Below are positions 1 through 7,748 of a stretch of DNA of 64,000 nt, piece after piece; positions within the stretch are counted from its first letter, which is position 1, and each line of letters opens with the position of its first letter. The DNA comes from Sva-07 sp942492715 (GTDB lineage: Bacteria > Actinomycetota > Acidimicrobiia > Acidimicrobiales > Ilumatobacteraceae), in NCBI GenBank assembly GCA_942492715.1, contig CALOFW010000002.1, positions 372,001-436,000 on the forward strand, written 5' to 3'. A program made the position numbers and the translations under genes. The notes beneath the pieces were generated by a model, which was not told the DNA's origin, made no database searches, and worked only from the letters and a program-made list of their open reading frames with translations.

Positions 1-1028
1 TGATCGCAGGGCTCGAGACGATCACCGGCGGCACGATGGCGATCGGCGATCGGGTCGTCAACGAGGTCGAGCCGAAGGACCGCGACATCGCGATGGTGTT
101 CCAGAACTACGCGTTGTACCCGCACATGTCGGTGTACGACAACATCGGGTTCGCCCTGAAGCTGGCCAAGGTGCCCAAGGAAGAGATCGACACCCGGGTG
201 CGCAAGGCCGCGGCCATCCTCGAGCTCGAGGAGAACCTCGACCGCAAGCCGGGTCAACTCTCGGGTGGTCAGCGCCAGCGTGTCGCCATGGGGCGCGCGA
301 TCGTTCGCCAGCCTGCAGCGTTCCTGATGGACGAGCCGTTGTCGAACCTCGACGCGAAGCTCCGCGTCCAGATGCGCGCCGAGATCGCCGCGTTGCAGCG
401 GGAGTTGGCGGTGACGACGGTGTACGTGACGCACGATCAGATCGAAGCGATGACGATGGGCGACCGCGTTGCGGTGCTCAAGGACGGCTACCTCCAGCAG
501 GTCGACACGCCTCAGAACCTCTACGACCACCCGGTCAACGTGTTCGTCGCCGCGTTCATCGGCTCTCCCTCGATGAACCTCTTCGAGGCCACGGTCAATC
601 TCTCGGGCGACGTCGGCACCGTGTCCCTGGGCTCGCATGTGATCGGCCTGCCGGCGGAGTGTCTCGCGAAGAACCCGCGTCTGCGCGACTACGACGGCCG
701 TGGCGTGATCATCGGTATTCGCCCGGAGGACTACGAGGACGCGGCGCTCGCGCCGGAGATCCCCGAGTCACAACGGATCATGGCGAAGGTCAGCCTGATC
801 GAAGCGCTCGGCTCCGAGATCATGGTGCACTTCCGGATCGACGCGCCGACGGTCGATTCCGGTGACCCGGATGCCGTCGAGGAGAAGGCCAGCGCCGAAG
901 GCGCCAACGCGGTCGGTCGCTTCAATCCGCGATCGACGGCGAGGATGGGCCAGGAGATCGAGATCGCCATCTCGACCGAGAACATGCACTTCTTCGATTC
1001 CGACACCCGCGAGACCATCGAGGGCTGA
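1..1028 (+). CDS. Sugar ABC transporter ATP-binding protein (UgpC/MsmX type), 5' end outside window
   Basis: This is the cytoplasmic ATPase of a carbohydrate ABC importer, probably energising MalF/MalG-type permeases. The reading frame is open from the first bases, so the true start and the Walker A motif lie outside the window; about 341 residues are visible. Seen in order: Q-loop (MVFQNYALYPHMSVYDNI), ABC signature LSGGQRQRVAMGRA, Walker B FLMDEPLSNLD, H-loop VYVTHDQ, then a C-terminal TOBE-like domain with GVIIGIRPEDYED. The long C-terminal domain is typical of sugar-type ATPases that can serve several transporters. It converges on the minus-strand monooxygenase gene. The permease and binding-protein genes are nearby but on the other strand, so partnership with them is inferred. 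Family assignment is secure; the substrate is not known. Confidence 0.95.
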   Translation, partial: IAGLETITGGTMAIGDRVVNEVEPKDRDIAMVFQNYALYPHMSVYDNIGFALKLAKVPKEEIDTRVRKAAAILELEENLDRKPGQLSGGQRQRVAMGRAIVRQPAAFLMDEPLSNLDAKLRVQMRAEIAALQRELAVTTVYVTHDQIEAMTMGDRVAVLKDGYLQQVDTPQNLYDHPVNVFVAAFIGSPSMNLFEATVNLSGDVGTVSLGSHVIGLPAECLAKNPRLRDYDGRGVIIGIRPEDYEDAALAPEIPESQRIMAKVSLIEALGSEIMVHFRIDAPTVDSGDPDAVEEKASAEGANAVGRFNPRSTARMGQEIEIAISTENMHFFDSDTRETIEG

Positions 1029-2129
1029 GTCGATCAGGGCGTCCAGCGTGGCTTGAGAGGGGCGTGCTCGATTCTTCGGGAGCACGTGCTGCGCCACCAG
1101 GTCGCACTCGGCGATGTGGGTGTAGCCCGACAGGATGAACGCGCCGATGCCCGCCTCCTGGTAGGCGCGGAGTTTGGCGACGACCTGGTCGGGATCGCCC
1201 ACGATCGCTGCGCCGGCGCCGCTGCGAGCGCGCCCGACGCCGGTCCACAACGCCTCCTCGACGAAGCCGTCGTCGGAGGCCGCTTCGCGCAGTGACGCCT
1301 GGCGCTGGACGCCGACCGAGGCGGCGTCGAGTGACTTGCTGCGGATCGCCTCGCCGGTGTCGGCATCGAGCCGGGACACGAGCCGGTCGGCGGCAGCGCG
1401 CGCCTCTGCCTCGGTCTCCCTGACGATCATGTGGGCGCGCAGCCCGTAGACGAGGGATCGGTCGTAGCGGTCACTCGCCAGCGTGGTCATCTCGTCGACC
1501 GTGGCCGCCACGTTCGACACCGTGTCGGGCCAGGTGAGGAACACGTCGGCTTCGCCGGCAGCGACGTCCTTGGCGGCGGGGGAGAAGCCCCCGAAGTACA
1601 TCGGCGGACACGTTCCACTGACCGTGCTCGCTCGCGGCGGGTCGAGCGTGAGGTCGACGAAGTCGCCGTGGACGTCGATCGACTCGCCGTTGAGCAGCTG
1701 CCGAAGCACCTGCATCCACTCGCGGGTTCGCTGATACCGCGGTGCCGATTCGAGTTCCTCGCCCGGGATGTCGGACGAGATGATGTTGATGCACAACCGG
1801 CCGCCGGCGAACTGGTCGATGGACGCGAGCTGCCGAGCGAGCTGCGGCAACCACATCTCGCCCATCCGCACGGCCAACAGCAGATTGATGTGCTCGGTGT
1901 GGGTGGCGATCGCAGCAGCGAAGGCCGTCGAGTCGATGCCGAGGGTGTAGCCCGACGGCAGCAACACGTTGTCGAATCCGTTGCGGTCGGCGGTGCCCAC
2001 GATGTCTGAACAGTGCTCCCAACTGCTCGCCAACGCCGGGTCGGGCACGCCGAGGAACTCGTAGTCGTCGTCGCACAGGGCGCTGAACCAGGAGATCTCG
2101 GGAACGTCGGGTCGGTCGATGCTGCTCAT
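768..2129 (-). CDS. LLM-class flavin-dependent monooxygenase (SsuD-like), probably frameshifted near its 3' end
   Basis: A luciferase-like TIM-barrel monooxygenase resembling alkanesulfonate monooxygenases, which use reduced flavin and O2. Family features include a conserved GYTLGIDS stretch near residue 60, RMGEMWLPQLARQLAS and GGRLCINIISSD before residue 120, and a C-terminal GAFILSGYTHIAECD. As read, the frame runs 453 codons to a stop at 768, lying antisense to the last 261 bases of the ABC ATPase gene. Family members are usually about 360-380 residues. Dropping one base at 1075/1076 changes the end to LPRIEHAPLKPRWTP and a stop at 1034, just short of the neighbouring gene, giving about 364 residues. 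I therefore think the last 87 codons are spurious. The start codon overlaps the aldo-keto reductase stop as ATGA, so the two are co-transcribed. Confidence 0.85.
   Translation of the reverse strand: MSSIDRPDVPEISWFSALCDDDYEFLGVPDPALASSWEHCSDIVGTADRNGFDNVLLPSGYTLGIDSTAFAAAIATHTEHINLLLAVRMGEMWLPQLARQLASIDQFAGGRLCINIISSDIPGEELESAPRYQRTREWMQVLRQLLNGESIDVHGDFVDLTLDPPRASTVSGTCPPMYFGGFSPAAKDVAAGEADVFLTWPDTVSNVAATVDEMTTLASDRYDRSLVYGLRAHMIVRETEAEARAAADRLVSRLDADTGEAIRSKSLDAASVGVQRQASLREAASDDGFVEEALWTGVGRARSGAGAAIVGDPDQVVAKLRAYQEAGIGAFILSGYTHIAECDLVAQHVLPKNRARPSQATLDALIDSALDGLAGVGIEEVHVLGRDGDLDLLAHPRRRSRIEATDRVGAFGAGLLLDGIRVTGIDRRRVDPEVHHDLGAERFDQADLRHDPL
1075..1076 (-). other. Probable +1 frameshift site in the monooxygenase gene
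   Basis: On the minus strand the sequence CTCCCGAAGAATCGAGC encodes LPKNRA and then continues into the antisense of the ABC gene. With one A removed it reads LPRIEHAPL and terminates at 1034. The shortened product has family-normal length and leaves a 5-base gap to the convergent ABC stop. Whether this is a sequencing error or a real mutation cannot be told from the sequence alone. Confidence 0.7.
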
Positions 2130-3025
2130 GGCAGGGGGACTCCTTCGGAAGCCTGGATGATCGAGTAGACGTCGGCGCGCGTGAGCTCGACGTCGAGTGC
2201 TGCGGTGCTGCCGGCGATCCGCTCGGGGTTCTGCGACCCGATGATCGCCACCGGCTCAGCGGGGTGCGCCAGCACGAACGCGATCGCGATCGTGGCGCGG
2301 TCGACGCCCTCACGGGTGGCGAGCCCGTCGAGCACCTCGAGCAGCTCCGGCCGCACGCCGTCGCCGGTCGCGAGGCGCCCGCCGCCGAGCGGGCTCCAGG
2401 CGAGTGCCGCCATCCCGGAGGCCATGCAGGCATCGAACGTCCCGTCGCGCATCGGGTCGAGATGCAGCGCCGAGTACTCGGGTTGGTTCGAGGCGATCGG
2501 AAACGGCAGGTGCGCAGCGAGCGCAGCGACCTGCGCCGGGGTGTGATTCGAGACGCCGACCTCGCGGATCTTGCCTTCGTCACGCAGTGCTGCCAGTGTG
2601 GCCGCGACGTCGGCAGGGTGAGCGAGCAGGTCGGGCCGGTGGATCTGGTACAGATCGATGACGTCGACGCGCATCCGGCGCAGCGAGGCTTCGCAGGCCG
2701 AGCGAAGGTACGCGGGCGACGAGTCGTAGGGGGTCGGCGGCACGATCCCACCCTTCGTGGCGAGCACCATGCGGTCGCGCAGGCCCGGAGCGGCGGCGAG
2801 CACCGATCCCAGGATCTCCTCCACGCTGCCGAACCCGGTGCCGCCCCAGTCGAAGCCGTACACGTCGGCGTTGTCGATCAGGTTCATGCCGGCGTCGAGC
2901 GCGGTCTCGAGCAGTGATTGGGCCGCGGCGACGTCGGTGTTCGTGTAGCGCCACAGCCCGAACGACAGCGGCCCGACGGGTGGCAGCGACCCGAGCACGC
3001 GTGGCTGGGTTCTGACGAGGTTCAC
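2126..3025 (-). CDS. Aldo/keto reductase
   Basis: An NADPH-dependent TIM-barrel oxidoreductase of the aldo/keto reductase superfamily, 299 residues. Visible family marks are the catalytic Asp/Tyr segment NLIDNADVYG near residue 50, the catalytic Lys in VLATKGG, the His region IDLYQIHRPD near residue 130, the NQPEYS segment and a C-terminal cofactor loop AIIGSQNPERI. The GTG start is favoured because a TAGGTT -10 hexamer lies 6 bases upstream (leaderless promoter). It is the first gene of a two-gene unit whose second member is the flavin monooxygenase, overlapping by 4 bases. The physiological substrate is unknown; the pairing hints at oxidation/reduction of one small organic compound, which is inference only. 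Confidence 0.92.
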   Translation of the reverse strand: MNLVRTQPRVLGSLPPVGPLSFGLWRYTNTDVAAAQSLLETALDAGMNLIDNADVYGFDWGGTGFGSVEEILGSVLAAAPGLRDRMVLATKGGIVPPTPYDSSPAYLRSACEASLRRMRVDVIDLYQIHRPDLLAHPADVAATLAALRDEGKIREVGVSNHTPAQVAALAAHLPFPIASNQPEYSALHLDPMRDGTFDACMASGMAALAWSPLGGGRLATGDGVRPELLEVLDGLATREGVDRATIAIAFVLAHPAEPVAIIGSQNPERIAGSTAALDVELTRADVYSIIQASEGVPLP

Positions 3026-3031
3026 GTGATC

Positions 3032-3037
3032 AACCTA
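3032..3037 (-). promoter_or_regulatory. -10 hexamer TAGGTT for the reductase/monooxygenase pair
   Basis: TAGGTT on the minus strand lies 6 bases before the GTG start at 3025, matching the recurrent TANNNT pattern of this window. It implies the reductase-monooxygenase unit can be transcribed independently of the sugar transporter genes upstream of it. Confidence 0.5.
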
Positions 3038-3080
3038 GTGCCCGCTGGCCGACACATCGGCGGTGACGTCGACGCGCGGC

Positions 3081-4040
3081 TCAGCCCTTCACCGATCCGG
3101 CGAGGATGCCGCGGACGAAGTAGCGCTGGAGCGAGAAGAACACGATCAGTGGGATGAAGGCCTGGACGAACGCTCCCGCAGGGAGGATGTTCTCGTTGCG
3201 CCCGAAGTCGCCGGCCAGGTTCGCGATCACGATCGTGGTGGGCTGCTGGCTCGCGTTGGCGCCGATCATCGTGTTGGCGATCAGGTAGTCGTTCCAGGTC
3301 CAGAGGAACTGGAAGATCGCGAACGCCGCGAGCACGGGGACCGACAGCGGGAGGACCAGTCGCCAGAAGATGGTGAAGTGGTTGGCCCCGTCGATGCGAG
3401 CCGCCTCGAACAGATCCTTCGGTAGGCCACTGATGTAGTTGTGGAGCAGGAAGATCGCGAACGGCATCGCGAATCCGGTGTGGGTCAGCCAGGCCGATGT
3501 CGTGGTGCCTGCCAGATCGAAGTCGGGGATCAGCACGATCGTCTTGTCGAGGAACGGCAGCGTGAGGCTCGCTCCGCTGACGTACAGCTGCAGCAGCGGG
3601 ATCAGGGCCACCTGGAGCGGAATCGCCAGGAGTGCGACCGTGCCGATGAACAACGGCTTGCGGCCCTTGAAGTCGATCCATGCGAACCCGTAGGCGGCGA
3701 ACGCCGCGATCGCAATGGGGATGATCGTGGCGGGAATCGCGATCGCAGCCGAGTTCAGCAGCGATCGGCCGAGGCCGGCGCGAGCGCTGAAGATCTGGTC
3801 GTAGTTGTCGAGTGTCAACTCGCTCGGGACGACCTTCCACCAGCCGGTGTTGCGCTGACCGTCGCGTGTTCGGAACGAGTTGACGAGCAGACCGAGCGTG
3901 GGAATGCTCCAGATGATGACCAGGATCCACAAGACGCCGGTCGGTATCGACCGCAGGAAGTTGTAGGCCCGGTCGATCAGACTCGACTTGTTGCCGGCCG
4001 GCTGGCCGCTGGTGGACCGGACTGGAGTGGTGGTGCTCAC
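3081..4040 (-). CDS. Carbohydrate ABC transporter permease (MalG-type)
   Basis: Inner-membrane permease of a sugar importer, 319 residues. It has six predicted membrane segments (first at about residues 35-53, VLWILVIIWSIPTLGLLV) and the EAA loop that docks the ATPase, seen as EAARIDGANHFTIFWRLVLP about two thirds along. The C-terminus LQRYFVRGILAGSVKG is the usual MalG ending. It starts 3 bases after the stop of the larger MalF-type permease, so the two are translationally linked and form one channel. The substrate is probably an oligosaccharide or alpha-glucoside because of the neighbouring GH13 enzyme and shared LacI-type operators; this is inference. Confidence 0.95.
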   Translation of the reverse strand: MSTTTPVRSTSGQPAGNKSSLIDRAYNFLRSIPTGVLWILVIIWSIPTLGLLVNSFRTRDGQRNTGWWKVVPSELTLDNYDQIFSARAGLGRSLLNSAAIAIPATIIPIAIAAFAAYGFAWIDFKGRKPLFIGTVALLAIPLQVALIPLLQLYVSGASLTLPFLDKTIVLIPDFDLAGTTTSAWLTHTGFAMPFAIFLLHNYISGLPKDLFEAARIDGANHFTIFWRLVLPLSVPVLAAFAIFQFLWTWNDYLIANTMIGANASQQPTTIVIANLAGDFGRNENILPAGAFVQAFIPLIVFFSLQRYFVRGILAGSVKG

Positions 4041-4043
4041 GGC

Positions 4044-6116
4044 TCAGTTCTCCCTCTGCATGCGACGGATGTTGTAGATCATGATCGGTAGCACCGCGAG
4101 GAAGATCAGGATCGCCAGTGCCGCCCCCAAGCCCTTGTTCGTGAACCCGAAGGCTTCCTGGAACATCTGGTTGGCCAACACCTGCGATCCGAACTGGCCG
4201 TTGGTCATCACCTTGACGATGTCGTAGACCTTCATCACGCCGACGATCAGCGTGGTGACGACGACGCCGATGGTCGTGGCGATCTGCGGCAGCGTCACCC
4301 GCCAGAACACCTGGCTGGTGGTCGCACCGTCGATCTTCGCCGCTTCGATCAGTTCCGTCGGCACGGCCTTGATGGCCGCCGAGAGGATCACCATCGAGAA
4401 CCCGGTCTGGATCCAGATCATCACCACCATCAGCCAGAAGTTGTTGTACGGCGTCTCCTGGACGAAGAACACCGCCTGGCCGACGGTTTCGCCGTTCGGG
4501 AGGGTCTGGAATCCGCCGATGCCCCCGCCGATGAGACCGGTGAAGCGGACGAAGAACCATCCGACGAGCAGGATCGCGATGCCTGGCACGACCGCCCGTG
4601 CGGGCCCGTATCTCACCAACATTCGTGCCATCACCATGAAGAGCCCGATGAGCACCAGGGCCGTGAAGATCGTCACGATCAACGTCGGCAGCCCCGATCC
4701 CGTCGAGAGCCGACCGAGACCGATCCACAACGCATTGAGGACGCCCGTCTGCTCCGTCGACGTGTCACGGGCCGTGTACACGAACCGCCAGATGATCGAG
4801 GCGCCGACGAGCGAGATCGCCATCGGCATGAAGATCACCGACTTGGCGGCACGCTCGCCGCCGCGCTGGTCGGCGAGCACGGCGATCGCCAGGCCGAGGG
4901 CGGTGGATGCGAACGTGACGACGACGACCCACCAGAGGTTGTTGATCAGGGTGCCGCGCATGGCCGTGAAGGCGCCGAAGGACACGAGCAGCAGGCCGAA
5001 GACGAGCGGTGCCACCGTCGGGTTGCCGATCTCGACCGCCCGGCCCGTGCGGCGCTTCATCACCACGCCGATGACGACGGCGATCGCCAGGATCCCGATT
5101 CCCAGGAGGAAGGGGATGCTCGTGAACATGTTGGTCCAGTTGTCGAGGTCGAGGCTGTTCTTGTTGGTGAAGATGTCGCCGTAGTTCTCGAGCCCGACGA
5201 AGTCCACGGAGTCGCGGTCGAACAGCGACAGGTAGGCGGTGCGGATCGCCGGGATGACGAGCATGATCAGGATGAAGAGCAGTGCCGGGCCGAGGAAGAT
5301 GATCGCTCGTGACCCGTTCTCGATCCTGGAACGGCGCGGGAGGTCGGGGTTCGTGCTCATCCCGAGCCGGGCCCCGATCAGAAGTGCGGGGACGAGCGAT
5401 GCGATCACCGAGGTGATCGGTGAACCGTCGCCGAGCGTGGCGGCGCCCCATGCGCCGAGCACCCATCCGAGGGCGCCACCGATGAGCGCGCCGCCGAGCG
5501 GCTGGTGGTGACGCAGGCGGCTCCAGCCGGCGCCGAGGGCGGCGCCCACGAGGGTGTACACCACGATGGCGACCGGGTCGAGACCCGGCTGGTAGGCGTC
5601 ACGGATCACGAGGCCGATGACGAGCCCGATGGCGGCGCTGCCGCCGATGGCGATCGCTCGCCGGCGCGACGGATCGTCGGTGAGCGCCAGCGATGCTCCG
5701 AGCGCACCGAATGCCGCCGCACCGACGAGCGGCCCGACGACCCAGGTCAGGAATCCGGTTCCTGATCCGATGGTGACCAGGTTGCCGTGGAGCGTGATGC
5801 CGACGACGGCGCCGACGATGCCGAACACGATGGTGCTGAACGTCAGCCACCGCGGCTTCACCAGGTCGAAGAGGAGGTTGGCGCCGATCCAGAGCCCCGC
5901 ACTGGCGGCGACGGCGATCAGCACCGTGACCGCTGTGGTGCGGATCTTGGGCTCGACGAATGCCCAGTAGATGAGGCCGAGCACGATCACGAAGCCGAGG
6001 CCGATCCGTACCTTGTCCCTCGTGCTCAGCGACGACAGCCCTCGTTCGCCGCCCGGTCGCGGTTGTTGCCCTCCTGGTGCGCTCTCGTCGGCATCCGTGC
6101 GTTCCAGCGTCTCCAC
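4044..6116 (-). CDS. Expanded carbohydrate ABC transporter permease (MalF-type) with extra N-terminal membrane domain
   Basis: The MalF-like half of the sugar channel, but unusually large: 690 residues from a GTG at 6116 preceded by AGGGGGG seven bases upstream. The frame is open further upstream, but that part overlaps the binding-protein gene and the hairpin. The first roughly 270 residues hold about eight small-residue-rich hydrophobic stretches (for example FSTIVFGIVGAVVGITL, GALIGGALGWVLGAWGAATL). The recognisable permease core then starts at AIIFLGPALLFILIMLVIP. The core carries extra hydrophobic insertions and the EAA loop ELIEAAKIDGATTSQVFWRV near residue 600. Classical MalF homologues are about 300-510 residues. 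A fused membrane domain of unknown role is the simplest reading. It is translated from the same message as the binding protein only past an intervening hairpin. Confidence 0.9.
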   Translation of the reverse strand: METLERTDADESAPGGQQPRPGGERGLSSLSTRDKVRIGLGFVIVLGLIYWAFVEPKIRTTAVTVLIAVAASAGLWIGANLLFDLVKPRWLTFSTIVFGIVGAVVGITLHGNLVTIGSGTGFLTWVVGPLVGAAAFGALGASLALTDDPSRRRAIAIGGSAAIGLVIGLVIRDAYQPGLDPVAIVVYTLVGAALGAGWSRLRHHQPLGGALIGGALGWVLGAWGAATLGDGSPITSVIASLVPALLIGARLGMSTNPDLPRRSRIENGSRAIIFLGPALLFILIMLVIPAIRTAYLSLFDRDSVDFVGLENYGDIFTNKNSLDLDNWTNMFTSIPFLLGIGILAIAVVIGVVMKRRTGRAVEIGNPTVAPLVFGLLLVSFGAFTAMRGTLINNLWWVVVVTFASTALGLAIAVLADQRGGERAAKSVIFMPMAISLVGASIIWRFVYTARDTSTEQTGVLNALWIGLGRLSTGSGLPTLIVTIFTALVLIGLFMVMARMLVRYGPARAVVPGIAILLVGWFFVRFTGLIGGGIGGFQTLPNGETVGQAVFFVQETPYNNFWLMVVMIWIQTGFSMVILSAAIKAVPTELIEAAKIDGATTSQVFWRVTLPQIATTIGVVVTTLIVGVMKVYDIVKVMTNGQFGSQVLANQMFQEAFGFTNKGLGAALAILIFLAVLPIMIYNIRRMQREN

Positions 6117-6175
6117 GTCGTGACCCCCCTGTGGTCCTCGTTCCCCGGCGTTCGTTCCCCGGTACTCGTTCGATG

Positions 6176-6219
6176 AAAAAACGACGGGGCACCGACACCA
6201 TAGTGTCGATGCCCCGTCG
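6176..6219 (-). terminator. Long hairpin plus U-run between binding-protein and permease genes (attenuator)
   Basis: On the minus strand, arms at 6219-6201 and 6200-6182 form a 19-bp stem with only G-U wobbles and almost no loop, followed by six T at 6181-6176. This is a textbook intrinsic terminator placed inside an operon. Partial read-through would give much more binding protein than permease, the stoichiometry usual for such importers. It may also protect the 3' end of the upstream message. Confidence 0.9.
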
Positions 6220-6261
6220 CGTGCGTTACGTGACCCGTTTGGTCGGGTCAGGTGTACGTGA

Positions 6262-7641
6262 TCAGTTCGGCCAGGAGGCCTGGATGGCGGCGGCGGCCTC
6301 TTGGGCCGTGATGTCACCATTGACCAGCGAGGTGCCTTCGGTCCAGAACGTACCGGCGCCCACATCGGCGGGCATCAGGTCGGACGCATCGAAGCGTGCG
6401 ATCTGCGATGCGTTGAGGATCTCCAGGAAGCTCTGCTCGAGCGCCTGGTAGACCGACGGGTCCTGACCCTGGGCTGCCGACAGGTAGCCGGACAGACCGC
6501 CGCCGACGGCTTCGGTCTGATTCCGCTGACGGGTCTCCGCGTAGTCGGCCGTGGCGATGTAGTCCATCACGGCCATCGTGGCGGGGTCGTCGTTGAACCC
6601 CGCAGCGAAGATGCCGGCGGTCAGCACGGGCTTGTCGCCGTTGACGTCCGGGAAGTAGAACACGTCGACCGCAGTCGGATCCGACGGATCGGCGAACGTG
6701 GTGCCCTCGGGGAAGAGACCGGCGAAGAAGTTCGCCTGACGGTGCATGTAGCACTGCCCGTCGACGAGCGGCTGACCGTTGTCAGCGAAGTTCGTCGCAG
6801 GGATCGAGCCACCGGCCGCGAACACGTTGTCCTCGGTCCAGAGGTCGGCGACGGTCTGCATCGCCTCGACGATCTGGGGGTCGTCGAACGGGATCTCGTT
6901 GTTGACCCACTGGTCGTACACGTCAGCGCCGGCCTGGCGCAGCACCAGGTCCTCGACCCAGTCCGTGAAGGGCCATCCGGTGGCCTGACCGGACTCGATG
7001 CCGACGCACAGCGGCTTCGGGCCACCGTCGGCCGCCATCTGGTCGACCAGCGCGACGAACTCGTCGTAGGTGGTCGGCACTTCGTAGCCGGCCTCTTCGA
7101 ACGCTGCGGGCTGGTACCACACGAGCGACTTGAGGTCGGTCTTGGCCGGGATGCCGTACTGCACGTCGTCGACGTTGCCGTAGAGCTGGTAGCCGTCGGC
7201 CCAGTACTCGTCGACGGTCGCGTTCACGTCGTCGGTCAGCGGGACGATGTTCCCGGCCCTCGCGAAGTCGGCGAGCTTGCCGGGCTGCGGGAAGAACGAG
7301 ATGTCGGGCGGGTTGCCACCCTCGACCTGCGTGTTGATGTTCGCCTCCCAGTCGGCGTCGCCGGTGTACTCGACGTTGAGGTTGACGGTCTCGGCCCACG
7401 CGCTGAGCGTGTCGTTGATCGAGGCGATCGACGGATCGTCGCGCTCGGGGCCGGTGAGCGTGACGGTCGCGCCGCCGAAGTCCTGCTCGCCACCGCCTGA
7501 AGCGTCGCCCTCGCCGGTGGTGCCGTCGGTGGCCGTGGTATCGGAGCTGCTCGAGCCGCTGTCGTCGTCGCTACCGCAGGCTGCGGCAACGAGTGACAGG
7601 GTGATCGGGACAGCAGCCAGCTTGAGCCAGCGTTTGTTCAT
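6262..7641 (-). CDS. Extracellular sugar-binding lipoprotein of ABC importer
   Basis: Substrate-capture protein of the transporter, 459 residues, exported and lipid-anchored. A signal peptide (MNKRWLKLAAVPITLSLVAA) ends in a lipobox AAAC at about residue 22. A Ser/Thr/Gly/Asp-rich tether to about residue 55 precedes the cluster-1 binding fold (for example PPDISFFPQPGKLADFAR). The ATG is preceded by GGGGGAGGA at ideal distance. Upstream lie a TTGACG -35 box and a LacI-type operator covering the expected -10 region, so expression is probably repressed in the absence of sugar. A strong hairpin follows the gene. Ligand unknown; alpha-glucosides or maltodextrins are suggested by the neighbouring GH13 gene. 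Confidence 0.95.
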   Translation of the reverse strand: MNKRWLKLAAVPITLSLVAAACGSDDDSGSSSSDTTATDGTTGEGDASGGGEQDFGGATVTLTGPERDDPSIASINDTLSAWAETVNLNVEYTGDADWEANINTQVEGGNPPDISFFPQPGKLADFARAGNIVPLTDDVNATVDEYWADGYQLYGNVDDVQYGIPAKTDLKSLVWYQPAAFEEAGYEVPTTYDEFVALVDQMAADGGPKPLCVGIESGQATGWPFTDWVEDLVLRQAGADVYDQWVNNEIPFDDPQIVEAMQTVADLWTEDNVFAAGGSIPATNFADNGQPLVDGQCYMHRQANFFAGLFPEGTTFADPSDPTAVDVFYFPDVNGDKPVLTAGIFAAGFNDDPATMAVMDYIATADYAETRQRNQTEAVGGGLSGYLSAAQGQDPSVYQALEQSFLEILNASQIARFDASDLMPADVGAGTFWTEGTSLVNGDITAQEAAAAIQASWPN

Positions 7642-7686
7642 AGGGTCCTCCCCCTCTGATTGGTGGTTGCCGAGATGTTACGGCGA

Positions 7687-7721
7687 TGTAAACGCTTACA
7701 GATGGGATGGGTCAGCGTCAA
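7687..7721 (-). promoter_or_regulatory. Promoter with LacI-type operator upstream of the transporter genes
   Basis: A near-palindrome TGTAAACGCTTACA (7687-7700 on the plus strand) matches the consensus of LacI/GalR operators. On the minus strand TTGACG (plus-strand 7716-7721) lies 17 bases before the hexamer at 7698-7693, which falls inside the operator, so repressor binding would block RNA polymerase. The same 14 bases, in the opposite orientation, occur at 8808-8821. The LacI-family gene lies between the two sites. Confidence 0.85.
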
Positions 7722-7748
7722 GGCCAGAGCACGAGAACCTGACGGTCG

